From the NCBI GenBank assembly GCA_039527025.1, contig BAAAJN010000006.1, forward strand, positions 252,648 through 316,647: a DNA stretch of 64,000 nt, read 5' to 3'. The notes under the pieces are model-generated. The model did no database searches. It had not been told where the DNA came from and was given only the letters and a program-made list of their open reading frames with translations. Positions 7,442-16,138 of this stretch are shown in pieces. Source of the DNA: Microlunatus lacustris. Lineage in GTDB: Bacteria; Actinomycetota; Actinomycetes; Propionibacteriales; Propionibacteriaceae. Made by a program: the position numbers and the translations under genes. The number at the start of each line of letters is the position of its first letter. The first letter of the stretch is position 1.

Positions 7442-8218
7442 GTGAGCACCGTCCCCACCCCCTCCGTCGACGGCGACGACACCCCTCGGACCGTCTGGGT
7501 GACCGGCGCCGGGAGCGGGGTTGGCCGTGCGGTCGCGGTGTCCGCCGGTCGAGCTGGCGCCCGGGTGGTGCTGACCGGCCGCCGGGCGGCGGCGCTGTCC
7601 GAGACCGCCGCCCTCGTCCACGGCGCCGGCGGCGAGGCCCTCGAGCTGCCCGCCGACACCAGCGACGAGCACCAGCTGCAGCAGGCCTGGACGACGCTGC
7701 GGCAGACCTGGGGCGACCCGACCGACCTGGTGCTCTCCGCGGGCCTCAACCACCCGCGGCGCTACTGGCGCGACCAGAGCATGGCTGACTTCCGGGCCAT
7801 CGTCGACACCAACCTGACGGCCGCCGCGCTCGTGGTCGACCTGGCCCTGCCGGTCCTGCGCGCTACCGGTGGCGGCGTGGTCGTCTTCGTCTCCTCGGTC
7901 TCGGGGTGGCAGTTCTCGCCCGACGCCGGCGTGGCCTACAGCGCCAGCAAGACCGCCGTCGGCTCGCTGGCCGCGCACCTCAACGCGCAGGAGAACCGGA
8001 ACGGCATCCGCGCCTGCTCGATCTGCCCCGGCGACATCGACAGCGACTTCCTCAGCCTGCGGCCGGTGGTGCCGGGCGAGGACGACCGGGTGGCGATGCT
8101 GAGCCCGGAGGACGTCGCCCGCACCGTGCAGTTCGTGCTGGACAGCCCGCCCCACGTCTGCGTCAACGAGCTGGTCGTCACCCCGACCAAGCGTCAGGCC
8201 GCCACGTCGAGCCCCTGA
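7442..8218 (+). CDS. Short-chain dehydrogenase/reductase
   Basis: A 258-residue SDR, clearly different from its divergent neighbour. The coenzyme site is TGAGSGVGRAVA at about residue 17; LTGRR after strand two suggests NADP(H). The usual NNAG is replaced by LSAGLNH. The catalytic residues are S in SSVSGWQ, then YSASK. It ends PTKRQAATSSP without a membrane segment. The GTG at 7442 follows AGAGGA at about six bases. The shared 121-bp region with the leftward SDR gene should hold both promoters. The substrate cannot be predicted. Confidence 0.88.
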   Translation: MSTVPTPSVDGDDTPRTVWVTGAGSGVGRAVAVSAGRAGARVVLTGRRAAALSETAALVHGAGGEALELPADTSDEHQLQQAWTTLRQTWGDPTDLVLSAGLNHPRRYWRDQSMADFRAIVDTNLTAAALVVDLALPVLRATGGGVVVFVSSVSGWQFSPDAGVAYSASKTAVGSLAAHLNAQENRNGIRACSICPGDIDSDFLSLRPVVPGEDDRVAMLSPEDVARTVQFVLDSPPHVCVNELVVTPTKRQAATSSP

Positions 8219-8225
8219 CCCCGGC

Positions 8226-8676
8226 GTGAGCGGCGCCTTCCGGTCCCTGGTCGAGGCGGTGCCGCGGCCCTGCGCTGGCCCCGTCCCCTCCGGAAGGAGC
8301 CCCGCCCTGCGTCTGCTCACCCGGGCCCTGGTCGCCGCCCTCGTCTGCGTGGCGATGTTCGCGCTCGAGGCCGCCACGATCGCCAGCGGACGCGATCCCT
8401 TCGGCGACCCCGTCGTCGCACTCTTCTTCTTCGCCGGCCTCGCGGCGCTCCTGGTCACCTCCGTGCTGACCGGTGCTGCGCTGGCCCTCGGGGTGGTCGG
8501 CAGCGCCCTGGTGGCCGTCGTGGCGACCGCCGTGCTCCGGTCGGGGCTCCTGGGCGTGGGGCGAGGTCGACCTCTGGGTGATCGCCCTGCTCACCCTGTC
8601 CGCGGTGCTGCTGCCGCGGGCGAGGCCGGGCGGCCCGCCCGCAGCGGTGGACGGCGGCCTCCAGCATAAGCATTGA
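8226..8676 (+). pseudogene. Small four-helix membrane protein, apparently frameshifted
   Basis: Two overlapping frames together read like one protein. The first frame gives three hydrophobic helices (ALVAALVCVAMFALEAAT, VALFFFAGLAALLVTSVL, ALGVVGSALVAVVATAV) and then degenerates into Arg/Gly/Pro-rich sequence. The +1 frame from about 8555 gives a fourth helix, DLWVIALLTLSAVLLPR, and a stop at 8674-8676. A single-base change near 8550-8560 would join them. The in-frame GTG at 8226 has no ribosome binding site, whereas AAGGAG at 8294-8299 sits seven bases before a CTG codon at 8307, which may be the true start. This is either a recent inactivation or a sequencing error. Family not recognised. 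Confidence 0.45.
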
Positions 8677-8701
8677 CTTATACAGCGCGCACTGCTCAGA
8701 T
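8666..8701 (+). promoter_or_regulatory. Promoter and operator of the ArsR-SRPBCC pair
   Basis: A locally AT-rich stretch. The inverted repeat ATAAG-6-CTTAT spans 8666-8681, a layout seen at ArsR-family sites. It covers a TTGACT hexamer (8673-8678) followed after 17 bases by TCAGAT (8696-8701), a weak -10. The GTG start of the regulator is at 8708, so the transcript would have a leader of only a few bases. Autorepression through the palindrome is likely. Confidence 0.55.
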
Positions 8702-8707
8702 GAACGC

Positions 8708-9040
8708 GTGCACGCACTCGACGTCCTCGGCGATCCCGTCCGTCGCCGCCTCGTCGAGCTGCTGCGCGACGGCGAGCAGCCGGCCGGGGCCCTCGGAGCC
8801 CGGGTGACCGCCGAGTTCGGCATCTCCCAGCCCGCCGTCTCCCAGCACCTCCGCGTGCTCCGCGACGCCGGGTTCGCCCGAGCGCGGGCCGTCGGCAACC
8901 GGCGGCTCTACGCGCTGGAACCGGCCCCGCTGCAGGAGGTCGACGCGTGGCTGGAGCCCTACCGGGTGTTCTGGGCGCACCGCCTGGACGCCCTCGACAC
9001 CGAGATCCGGCGAGGACGCCGGGACAGGAGCACCTCATGA
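8708..9040 (+). CDS. ArsR-family winged-helix repressor
   Basis: A 110-residue small winged-helix regulator. Residues 1-85 hold the fold, with HALDVLGDPVRRRLVELL, the recognition helix ISQPAVSQHLRVLRDAGF and the wing ARAVGNRRLYAL. The cysteine pairs of metal-sensing ArsR members are absent. This fits the sub-group paired with SRPBCC/AHSA1 proteins. The GTG at 8708 begins directly at the conserved HALDVLGDP. Its stop overlaps the next gene in ATGA, so the two are co-translated. Probably autoregulated through the dyad at 8666-8681. Confidence 0.9.
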   Translation: MHALDVLGDPVRRRLVELLRDGEQPAGALGARVTAEFGISQPAVSQHLRVLRDAGFARARAVGNRRLYALEPAPLQEVDAWLEPYRVFWAHRLDALDTEIRRGRRDRSTS

Positions 9041-9564
9041 GCGACACCACCACCGCACCTCCCCCCGACTCGGCCCTCGGCCGGCTGGGCGCCGTCGTCC
9101 GCGAGGACGGGGAGGTGCTGCTCCGCTTCGAGCGGCACTACGACGCCCCGGCCGCCGACGTCTGGTCGGCGCTCACCGACCCCGACCGGACAGCACGGTG
9201 GCTGGGGCGCTGGACCGGCGACCCCGCGAGCGGGCAGGTGCTGCTGACGATGGCCGACGAGGAGGGCACCCCGACCGAGCCCGTCACCGTCGACCGCTGC
9301 GAGCCTCCCACCCGGCTCGACGTCACGATGACCACCGGCGACGGCCCGTGGCCGCTGACGGTGCTGGTCACCGAGGAGGCGGGCCGTACCCGCCTGCTGT
9401 TCACCCACCGGCTCGCAGAGCCGTTCGACGCCAGCGCCGTCGGGCCTGGCTGGCACTACTACCTGGACCGGCTGGGCGCGGTCGTCGCCGGCGTGCCGGT
9501 GCCGGACGACTTCACGGTCTACCACCCGCGGCTGGCCGCGGCCTACCCCGTCCCGCCCGCGTAG
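9037..9564 (+). CDS. SRPBCC (AHSA1-like) domain protein
   Basis: A 175-residue START-like fold protein. Typical signatures are FERHYDAPAADVWSALTDP (about residues 28-46), the DPDRTARWLG turn, and a late amphipathic helix GWHYYLDRLGAVVAGV. It is translationally coupled to the ArsR-type repressor by the ATGA overlap, a very common pairing in actinobacteria whose ligand is generally unknown. AGGAG lies about six bases before the ATG. It is convergent with the universal stress protein gene that follows. Confidence 0.88.
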   Translation: MSDTTTAPPPDSALGRLGAVVREDGEVLLRFERHYDAPAADVWSALTDPDRTARWLGRWTGDPASGQVLLTMADEEGTPTEPVTVDRCEPPTRLDVTMTTGDGPWPLTVLVTEEAGRTRLLFTHRLAEPFDASAVGPGWHYYLDRLGAVVAGVPVPDDFTVYHPRLAAAYPVPPA

Positions 9565-9575
9565 CGGGAGCAGCC

Positions 9576-9968
9576 TCAGGCCTTGACCGCCATCACCGGG
9601 TGGTGGACGGTCAGCAGGATCCGGCTGGCGGCGCTGCCCAGGATCAGCTTGCCGACCGGGCTGCGGCGGCGGAGCCCGATCACCACGAGCTCGGCGTCGA
9701 CCTCCCCCGCGATGCGGTCGAGGTCGTCGGCCACGTCCTCGCCGTTGCTGTCCTGGCGCAGCTCGGCCTCGACGTCGAGCGCGGCCAGCTCGGCCTGCAG
9801 CTCCGCGACGGCGCGGTCCTGGAGGTACCGCTCGTCGACCAGGGCGTCACCGCGGGTGGTGTTGACCACCACCAGCCGCGCCCCCCGGAACCGCGCCTCC
9901 TCGATCCCCCGGGCCAGCGCCGCCCGGCCCTCCGGACTGGGCACGTAGCCCACCACCACCGCACTCAT
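9576..9968 (-). CDS. Universal stress protein (UspA family), short form
   Basis: A 130-residue single Usp domain. It opens with SAVVVGYVPSPEGRAAL and ends with VIGLRRRSPVGKLILGSAASRILL then HPVMAVKA, an ATP-binding Usp signature (GxxRxxxVGKxxLGSxxxxI). It is shorter and clearly different from the Usp protein at 4499-5014. It starts at ATG 9968, 42 bases downstream of tctA in the same direction, so it could be read through from the tct operon. Confidence 0.88.
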   Translation of the reverse strand: MSAVVVGYVPSPEGRAALARGIEEARFRGARLVVVNTTRGDALVDERYLQDRAVAELQAELAALDVEAELRQDSNGEDVADDLDRIAGEVDAELVVIGLRRRSPVGKLILGSAASRILLTVHHPVMAVKA

Positions 9969-10010
9969 CGTGGCTGCTCCCTCCCCCTCATCGACGGACC
10001 CACGAACGAC

Positions 10011-11507
10011 TCATCCCACGGCCTCCTGGCGTCGACGCGTCAGCTTCAGCAGCGGGGGCAGGACGACCGCGAGCAGAGCGACCAGCAGCACCACCCGGCT
10101 GAACCACGAGTCGACCAGCGTGGTCAGGTCGCCCTCGCTGATGGCCAGCGCCCGGCGCAGGTTGGTCTCGGCGATCGGCCCGAGGATCAGCCCGATCACC
10201 GCCGGGGCCACCGGCCAGCCGAAGCGCCGCATGACGAAGCCGAGCAGGCCGAGGACCAGCAGGATCACCAGGTCCAGCGGCTGGGCGTTGACCGCGTACG
10301 AGCCCAGCGAGGCGAACAGCAGGATGCCGGCGTACAGGTAGGGCCGCGGGATCTTCAGCAGCTTCACCCAGATGCCGACCAGCGGCAGGTTGAGCACCAG
10401 CAGCATGACGTTGCCGATGAACAGCGAGGCGATCAGCGTCCAGACCAGGGTGGACTCCGTCGTCAGCAGGGTCGGGCCCGGCTGGATCCCGTAGCCCTGG
10501 AAGGCGGCCAGCAGGATGGCCGCGGTGGCCGAGGTCGGCAGGCCCAGGGTCAGCAGCGGGACCAGCACGCCGGCCGCCGCGGCGTTGTTGGCCGCCTCCG
10601 GTCCGGCGACGCCCTCGATCGCCCCGTGACCGAACTCGTCGGGGTGCTTGGTCAGCCGCCGCTCGGTGGCGTAGGAGAGGAAGGTCGGGATCTCCGCGCC
10701 GCCGGCCGGCAGGGCGCCGAAGGGGAAGCCGAACGCCGTCCCGCGCAGCCACGGCTTCCAGGAGCGGCGGAAGTCGGCCCCGGTCATGAACGAACCCTTG
10801 GAGCTCATCACCTGGACGGGACCGTGCCGCAGCCGCGAGGCGACGTGCAGGGCCTCACCGACGGCGAACAGGGCCACCGCGACGATCACGACGTCGATGC
10901 CGTCGGCCAGCTGCGGCAGGCCGAAGGTGAACCGCTGCTGCCCGGTGAGCAGGTCGGTGCCCACCAGCCCGAGGAACAGCCCGACGCAGAGCGAGGCGAG
11001 CCCGCGCAGCGGCGAGGAGCCCAGCACCGTGGCCACGGCGAGGAAGGCCAGCAGGGCCAGCGCGAAGTACTCGGCCGGCCCGATCGCGATCGCCAGCTCC
11101 ACCACCGTCGGGGCCACCAGGGCCAGCAGCAGGGTGGCGATGGTGCCGGCGACGAAGGAGCCGATCGCCGCGGTGCCCAGCGCGGCCGCACCCCGACCGG
11201 CCTTGGCCATCTTGTTCCCCTCGAGGGCGGTCATGATCGAGCTCGACTCGCCGGGGGTGTTCAGCAGGATGGACGTCGTCGAGCCGCCGTACATGCCCCC
11301 GTAGTAGATGCCGGCGAACATGATGAAGGCCGCCGTCGGCTCGAGCACGTAGGTGATCGGCAGCAGCAGCGCCACCGTCATGGCCGGCCCGATGCCGGGG
11401 AGCACGCCCACCGCGGTCCCGAGCAGCACCCCGAGCAGCGCGAAGAGCAGGTTCAACGGGGTCAGGGCTTCGCCGAAGCCGTCGAGCAGCTGGACGAACG
11501 CCTCCAT
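10011..11507 (-). CDS. tctA: Tripartite tricarboxylate transporter large permease subunit TctA
   Basis: A 498-residue inner-membrane permease with about 11-12 hydrophobic segments. It carries the family markers GVLPGIGPAMTVALLLP near residue 35, the GIYYGGMYGGSTTSILLNTPGE loop near residue 65 (a substrate-site signature) and the related repeat FPFGALPAGGAEIPTFLSY in the second half. It takes up carboxylates such as citrate using the ion gradient, with TctB and the binding protein TctC. It is the last gene of tctC-tctB-tctA, 22 bases after tctB. Substrate uncertain: the family also moves terephthalate, glutarate and others. Confidence 0.95.
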   Translation of the reverse strand: MEAFVQLLDGFGEALTPLNLLFALLGVLLGTAVGVLPGIGPAMTVALLLPITYVLEPTAAFIMFAGIYYGGMYGGSTTSILLNTPGESSSIMTALEGNKMAKAGRGAAALGTAAIGSFVAGTIATLLLALVAPTVVELAIAIGPAEYFALALLAFLAVATVLGSSPLRGLASLCVGLFLGLVGTDLLTGQQRFTFGLPQLADGIDVVIVAVALFAVGEALHVASRLRHGPVQVMSSKGSFMTGADFRRSWKPWLRGTAFGFPFGALPAGGAEIPTFLSYATERRLTKHPDEFGHGAIEGVAGPEAANNAAAAGVLVPLLTLGLPTSATAAILLAAFQGYGIQPGPTLLTTESTLVWTLIASLFIGNVMLLVLNLPLVGIWVKLLKIPRPYLYAGILLFASLGSYAVNAQPLDLVILLVLGLLGFVMRRFGWPVAPAVIGLILGPIAETNLRRALAISEGDLTTLVDSWFSRVVLLVALLAVVLPPLLKLTRRRQEAVG

Positions 11508-11529
11508 CAGACCTCCCCGCCCGCGGCCG

Positions 11530-12084
11530 TCACAGCCACTCCGTCGCCAGCTCGAGCAGGATCCCGCCGGGCAGCACCACGCCGAGGGCCTTGACGAACA
11601 GCAGCCAGATGATGACGGAGGTGATGCCGCCGGCGACCAGCGGCCGGACGATGCCGCGGGCCCCGAGCGCCCAGGCGACCACGCCGAACATCGAGGTGAC
11701 GGCCAGCGGCCAGCCGACCACGTTGATCAGCAGGGCGTGGACCAGAAAGGCGACCGCGATGATGCCGACCGCGCGCCACGAGGTGGGGGCGTCGGGGTCG
11801 ATGTCCTCGCCGTCCTCCTCCGGGCCCCGGTCGCCGCGCAGGACGCGGACCGCCAGCACGGCGCCGACGACGACGGTCGCCCCGCCCACCAGGTAGGGGA
11901 AGAAGCGCGGGCCGACGGTGTTGGCGGAGCCGGGCACCGCGATGCCCCGGGCGTCCAGCACCAGATAGGCGCCCAGGGCGACGAGCAGCACGCTGAGCAC
12001 CAGCTCCCCTCGGCGCGGTCCGCGCTCGGGAGGGGTCTGCGCAGGCAGCGCGGTGGCCCGCGGGCTGGCCGGTGGGGCGGTCAC
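11530..12084 (-). CDS. tctB: Tripartite tricarboxylate transporter small subunit TctB
   Basis: A 184-residue membrane protein with four predicted helices. The first is at about residues 27-45 (LVLSVLLVALGAYLVLDA), then GPRFFPYLVGGATVVVGAVLAV (the conserved PxxFP loop), and two more after an acidic cytoplasmic linker with the run EEDGEDIDPD. The GTG start at 12084 overlaps the tctC stop in GTGA. Poor sequence conservation is normal for TctB; position and topology make the assignment. Confidence 0.88.
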   Translation of the reverse strand: MTAPPASPRATALPAQTPPERGPRRGELVLSVLLVALGAYLVLDARGIAVPGSANTVGPRFFPYLVGGATVVVGAVLAVRVLRGDRGPEEDGEDIDPDAPTSWRAVGIIAVAFLVHALLINVVGWPLAVTSMFGVVAWALGARGIVRPLVAGGITSVIIWLLFVKALGVVLPGGILLELATEWL

Positions 12085-13058
12085 GTCAGCCCGATGTCGG
12101 ACAGGATCGCTTGCACGCGGGTCTCCTCCTCGGTCAGGAAGGTGGCGAACTCCTCACCGGCGAGGAAGATGTCGTCGAAGCCGTTCTTGGCCAGCACGTC
12201 CCTCCACTCCGGGGTGTCGTGCGCCGAGGTGACCAGGTCGGTGAGGGCCGTCCGGGCCTCGGCGGTGAGCCGCGGGTGCGACATCAGCCCGCGCCAGTTG
12301 GAGAGCACGACGTCGTAGCCGGCCTCGGCGATGGTCGGCACCTCGGGCACCTGGCCGGAGCGCTGCTCGCTGGACACGGCCAGGCCCTTGAGGTCGCCGG
12401 ACAGCACCTGCGGGCCGTACTCCCCCACCCCGGAGATGCCGGCCGCGACCTTGCCGCCCAGCAGGGCGGCCAGCGACTCGCCCCCGCCGGAGTAGGCGAT
12501 GTAGTTGATCTTCCGCGGGTCGACCCCAGCCGCGCCGGCGAGCAGGCCGGCGAGGATCTGGTCGGTGCCGCCCGCCGAGCCGCCGGCCACCGCCAGTCCA
12601 CCGGTGTCGTCCTTCCAGGCGGTGACGAAGTCCTCGAGCGTCTCGTAGGGCGAGTCGCCGGGGACGACGATGATCTCGGCCTCGCCGACCAGCCGGGCGA
12701 TGGGCGTGACGTCGGTCAGCTTGACCGCCGACTTGTTGGTCTCGACGGCTCCCACCATCACCAGGCCCATCATCATCAGCAGCGCGTCGTCGGACTCCCG
12801 GCTGAGCTGGCCGAGGCCGATGGTGCCGCCGGCCCCCTCGACGTTGAACACCTGGACGTTGCGCGCCAGGCCGGTGGAGCGGATCACCCGCTGCAGCAGT
12901 CGCGCCGTGGTGTCCCAGCCGCCCCCGGGACTGGCCGGGGCCATGATCCGCAGCCGCGACAGGTCACCCGGGCGGGCGATCGTCCCGGCGCAGCCGGTGA
13001 GGGCCAGCGCCGGCAGGCCGAGCACGCCGGTCAGCACGGTCCTGCGCGTCAGCGTCAC
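12081..13058 (-). CDS. tctC: Tripartite tricarboxylate transporter substrate-binding lipoprotein TctC
   Basis: A 325-residue extracytoplasmic binding protein. The signal peptide has an RR pair (MTLTRRTVLTGVLG) and a lipobox LTGC with the cysteine at residue 23, so it is probably exported by Tat and anchored as a lipoprotein. The mature part has the Bug/TctC features: RIMAPASPGGGWDTTARLLQ, GAGGTIGLGQL and AGGSAGGTDQI. First gene of the leftward tctCBA operon; no tctDE two-component pair is visible nearby. The ligand is a carboxylate of unknown identity. Confidence 0.93.
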   Translation of the reverse strand: MTLTRRTVLTGVLGLPALALTGCAGTIARPGDLSRLRIMAPASPGGGWDTTARLLQRVIRSTGLARNVQVFNVEGAGGTIGLGQLSRESDDALLMMMGLVMVGAVETNKSAVKLTDVTPIARLVGEAEIIVVPGDSPYETLEDFVTAWKDDTGGLAVAGGSAGGTDQILAGLLAGAAGVDPRKINYIAYSGGGESLAALLGGKVAAGISGVGEYGPQVLSGDLKGLAVSSEQRSGQVPEVPTIAEAGYDVVLSNWRGLMSHPRLTAEARTALTDLVTSAHDTPEWRDVLAKNGFDDIFLAGEEFATFLTEEETRVQAILSDIGLT

Positions 13059-13165
13059 GTCGTCCCCGTCCTCCGACCCCGGTGTCGGTTCGGACGCTAC
13101 ACCGACCCGCCGACAGGGCGGGAGACCCTGACCCGCCCGAGGTCGGACCGGTGGCCGGGCGGGCC

Positions 13166-13861
13166 TCAGGGCGAGCCGAGCGCGTCCAGCCGGCGGGCTC
13201 GGCCCAGCAGCCCGACGCCGACCAGCATCACCGCGCCAGCGAGCAGCAGGGCGTAGGACCCGCCGAGGTGGCGGGTCACCGCGGCCGCCGCCAGGGCACC
13301 CAGCCCCATCGTGACGATGGCGCCCAGCCGGCGCAGCCAGGCCTCGCCGCTGCCGCCCCCGGCCCGGCTGTCGGTCGACAGGTTCACCATGGTCATCGTC
13401 ACCACCACCGTGGACAGGTCGCGGATGCCGATCTGCTTGACCCCGGCCGCCTGCGCGCCGAGCAGCAGGGCCAGCAGCCCGGTGATCACCACCATGACCG
13501 GGGTGCCGATCGCGCCCAGCGCCACCCAGACCGCGCCCAGCGCCAGCACCAGCACCGTGTTCGCCAGCAGCATCACCAGGGTGCGGCGGCGCAGCCGCGC
13601 CCGCGAGCCGGCCCGGCCGGCGAGCCGCCCGCCCAGCACGGCGCCGAGCATGAACGCGAGCAGCGCGACGAGGTTGTTCAGCAGGGGGATCTCGTCCACC
13701 CCGATCAGCCCGAACCCGATGAACAGCACGTTGCCCGTCATGTTGCCGGTGAAGACCCGGTCCAGGGCGAGGTAGCTGACCCCGTCGATCGCGCCGGTCG
13801 CCACCGTCAGCACCAGCAGCCCCCCCTCGTACGCGCGCTGGGGCCAGGGTCGGTCGGGCAT
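13166..13861 (-). CDS. DUF1275 (YoaK family) membrane protein
   Basis: A 231-residue integral membrane protein with about six helices. Family markers are ATGAIDGVSYLALDRVFTGNMTGN near residue 20 and GAQAAGVKQIGIRDLSTVVVTMTMVNLS in the second half. The ATG at 13861 is followed by a short polar start and the first helix, so it is preferred to an upstream in-frame start. It is divergent from the aldo/keto reductase gene at 13962. Function of the family is unknown. Confidence 0.9.
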   Translation of the reverse strand: MPDRPWPQRAYEGGLLVLTVATGAIDGVSYLALDRVFTGNMTGNVLFIGFGLIGVDEIPLLNNLVALLAFMLGAVLGGRLAGRAGSRARLRRRTLVMLLANTVLVLALGAVWVALGAIGTPVMVVITGLLALLLGAQAAGVKQIGIRDLSTVVVTMTMVNLSTDSRAGGGSGEAWLRRLGAIVTMGLGALAAAAVTRHLGGSYALLLAGAVMLVGVGLLGRARRLDALGSP

Positions 13862-13961
13862 ACCAGGTTCTCCTCGCGGACGGCGGCAGGTCGCGGTCAC
13901 CCTAGAGGTGCACCCCGGGCCCCCGGTCGGGCGTCTCGGAGCCGTTCCTAGACTCCCGGGC

Positions 13962-15014
13962 ATGGACTACCGCCAGCTCGGCCGCTCCGGCCTCCGCGTC
14001 TCGACCATCACTCTCGGCACCATGGGCTTCGGGGGCAGCGGCTGGGCCGCTGCCGTCGGCAAGATCGACGTCGAGGGCGCCAAGCGCCAGATCGGCCTCG
14101 CCCGCGACGCCGGGGTCAACCTCTTCGACACCGCCGACGTCTACTCCGACGGCACCTCGGAGGAGATCCTCGGCCAGGCCCTCGGGTCGGCCCGCGACGA
14201 GGTGCTGGTGGCCACCAAGGTCCGGATGCCCATGGGCGACGGGCCGAACGACGCCGGTCTGTCCCGGCACCACGTCATCCGGGGCGCCGAGGCGAGCCTG
14301 CGCCGCCTCGGCACCGACCACATCGACCTCTACCAGGTCCACGAGTGGGACGGCCACACCCCGCTCGAGGAGACCCTGCACGCCCTCGACACCCTCGTCC
14401 AGTCGGGCAAGGTGCGCTACGTCGGCTGCTCCAACTACGCGGCGTGGCAGCTGACCAAGGCGCTGTGGACGGCCGACCGGCACGGCTACCAGCCCTTCGT
14501 CAGCCAGCAGGTCTACTACTCCCTGCAGGCCCGCGACATCGAGGACGAGCTGGTGCCGCTGGCCGTCGACCAGGGCCTCGGCATCCTGGTCTGGAGCCCG
14601 ATCGCCGGTGGTCTGCTGTCCGGCAAGTACCGCCGCGGCGTCGACGCGCCCGCCGGCAGCCGGCACCTCGGGGAGTGGAGCGAGCCGCCGGTGCACGACG
14701 AGGACAAGCTGTACGACACCATCGAGGAGCTGGTGGCCATCGGTGCGGCGCACGGCGTCTCCGCAGCCCAGGTCGCGCTGGCGTACACGATCGCCAAGCC
14801 CGCCATCACCTCGGTCATCGTCGGGGCTCGCACCGAGGAGCAGCTGGCCGACAACCTGGCCGCAGCCGAGCTGGCCCTCACCGCCGAGGAGATGGACCGG
14901 CTGGACGCGGTCAGCGCGCAACCGCTGCGCTACCCCTACTGGCACCAGGCCGCCACCTCCTCGGACCGGCTGAGCCCGGCCGACCTGACGCTGCTGCAGC
15001 GGCACCTGGGCTGA
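13962..15014 (+). CDS. Aldo/keto reductase
   Basis: A 350-residue TIM-barrel NADPH-dependent oxidoreductase. It starts MDYRQLGRSGLRVSTITLGTMG, the usual AKR beginning. The catalytic tetrad is visible as D and Y in FDTADVYSDG (about residues 51-60), K in VATKVRM and H in YQVHEWDG. The C-terminal coenzyme loop contains SVIVGARTEEQLADNL. It resembles the YajO/AKR11-like group acting on sugars or ketones. It stands alone on the plus strand and precedes the homocysteine methyltransferase homologue by 53 bases, so the two may be co-transcribed. Substrate unknown. Confidence 0.93.
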   Translation: MDYRQLGRSGLRVSTITLGTMGFGGSGWAAAVGKIDVEGAKRQIGLARDAGVNLFDTADVYSDGTSEEILGQALGSARDEVLVATKVRMPMGDGPNDAGLSRHHVIRGAEASLRRLGTDHIDLYQVHEWDGHTPLEETLHALDTLVQSGKVRYVGCSNYAAWQLTKALWTADRHGYQPFVSQQVYYSLQARDIEDELVPLAVDQGLGILVWSPIAGGLLSGKYRRGVDAPAGSRHLGEWSEPPVHDEDKLYDTIEELVAIGAAHGVSAAQVALAYTIAKPAITSVIVGARTEEQLADNLAAAELALTAEEMDRLDAVSAQPLRYPYWHQAATSSDRLSPADLTLLQRHLG

Positions 15015-15067
15015 GCACCGCGCTCCCCGTCCTTGCCGCGTCGTCCCGGCGCTGCTAGGACGGGGGC

Positions 15068-16006
15068 GTGAGCACCACCGCCACCCCGGGGCTGCGGCCC
15101 GCCACCTCCCCCACCGTCACCGACGGGGGCCTGGAGACCGAGCTGGTCTTCCACGCCGGCGTCGAGCTGGCCCACTTCGCCGCGTTCCCGCTGCTCGACC
15201 ACGAGCAGGGCCGGGCACTGCTGCGCGACTACTACCGCGACTACGCCGAGGTCGCGGTCCGGGCCGGCGCCGGACTGCTGCTGGAGACGCCGACCTGGCG
15301 GGCCAACCCGGACTGGGGCGCCCGGCTCGGCCGCGACGCCGCCAGCCTCGCCCGGACCAACCGCGGCGCGGTGGCCTTCCTGTCCGACCTCGGCGCCGGC
15401 TACGCCGACCAGGTGCCGGCGGTCACCGTCGCCGGCATGGTCGGCCCACGAGGCGATGGCTACCGGGCTGACGACGACGTCGACCCGGTCGAGGCGGCGG
15501 CCTACCACCGCCCGCAGGTGGAAGCCTTCGCCGAGGCCGGCGCCGACCTGGTCACCGCCCTCACCCTGACCACCGCGGGCGAGGCGGTCGGCGTGGTGCG
15601 CGCGGCCCGGTCGGCGGGACTGCCGGTCGCGGTCTCGTTCACCGTGGAGACCGACGGCCGGCTGCCCGACGGCAGCCTGCTGGCCGACGCGGTCGAGCGG
15701 GTCGACGCCGACGGCGGGCCCGACTTCTTCCTGCTGAACTGCGCCCACCCGCAGCACGTGCTGCGGGCCCTCGAGGAGCCCGGCGGCTGGCAGTCCCGCA
15801 TCCGCGGGCTGCGCTGCAACGCCTCGACCGCCAGCCACGCCGAGCTGGACGCGGCCGAAGAGCTGGACGAGGGCGACCTGGACGTCTTCGCCGCCGGCCA
15901 CGCCACCCTCCGGTCGCGGCTGCCGTGGCTCACCGTGCTCGGTGGCTGCTGCGGCACCGACGTCCGCCACGTCGCCCGGATCTGGGGCGTCGAGCCGCCC
16001 CGCTGA
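15068..16006 (+). CDS. Homocysteine S-methyltransferase family protein
   Basis: A 312-residue barrel protein. It shows the family start TVTDGGLETELVFHAGVEL and the zinc site: a cysteine in FLLNCAHPQH (about residue 224) and the paired cysteines in LGGCCGTDVRH near residue 295. It would use S-methylmethionine or a similar methyl donor on homocysteine or another thiol. Lack of the cobalamin and folate domains separates it from MetH. The GTG at 15068 is used; no strong ribosome binding site is seen. Related members act on other thiols, so the substrate is not certain. Confidence 0.88.
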   Translation: MSTTATPGLRPATSPTVTDGGLETELVFHAGVELAHFAAFPLLDHEQGRALLRDYYRDYAEVAVRAGAGLLLETPTWRANPDWGARLGRDAASLARTNRGAVAFLSDLGAGYADQVPAVTVAGMVGPRGDGYRADDDVDPVEAAAYHRPQVEAFAEAGADLVTALTLTTAGEAVGVVRAARSAGLPVAVSFTVETDGRLPDGSLLADAVERVDADGGPDFFLLNCAHPQHVLRALEEPGGWQSRIRGLRCNASTASHAELDAAEELDEGDLDVFAAGHATLRSRLPWLTVLGGCCGTDVRHVARIWGVEPPR

Positions 16007-16138
16007 GCATGGGCGGACGGGTGGCAGGGCTTCACGCTGCCGTCGCCGCTCGGACACCGAAGCGTCACCTGAGGAGTCCAGGCTTCGAGCCGTCCAGCCC
16101 CTCGACGGCCGCGTGCCGCCGGTGACCGACGGAGACCC

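Noticed and set aside
9198..11594. A 798-codon open frame on the plus strand opposite the stress protein and tctA genes.
   Set aside because: Composition is Gln/Arg/His/Gly-rich without hydrophobic pattern; tctA on the other strand has clear family motifs and helices.
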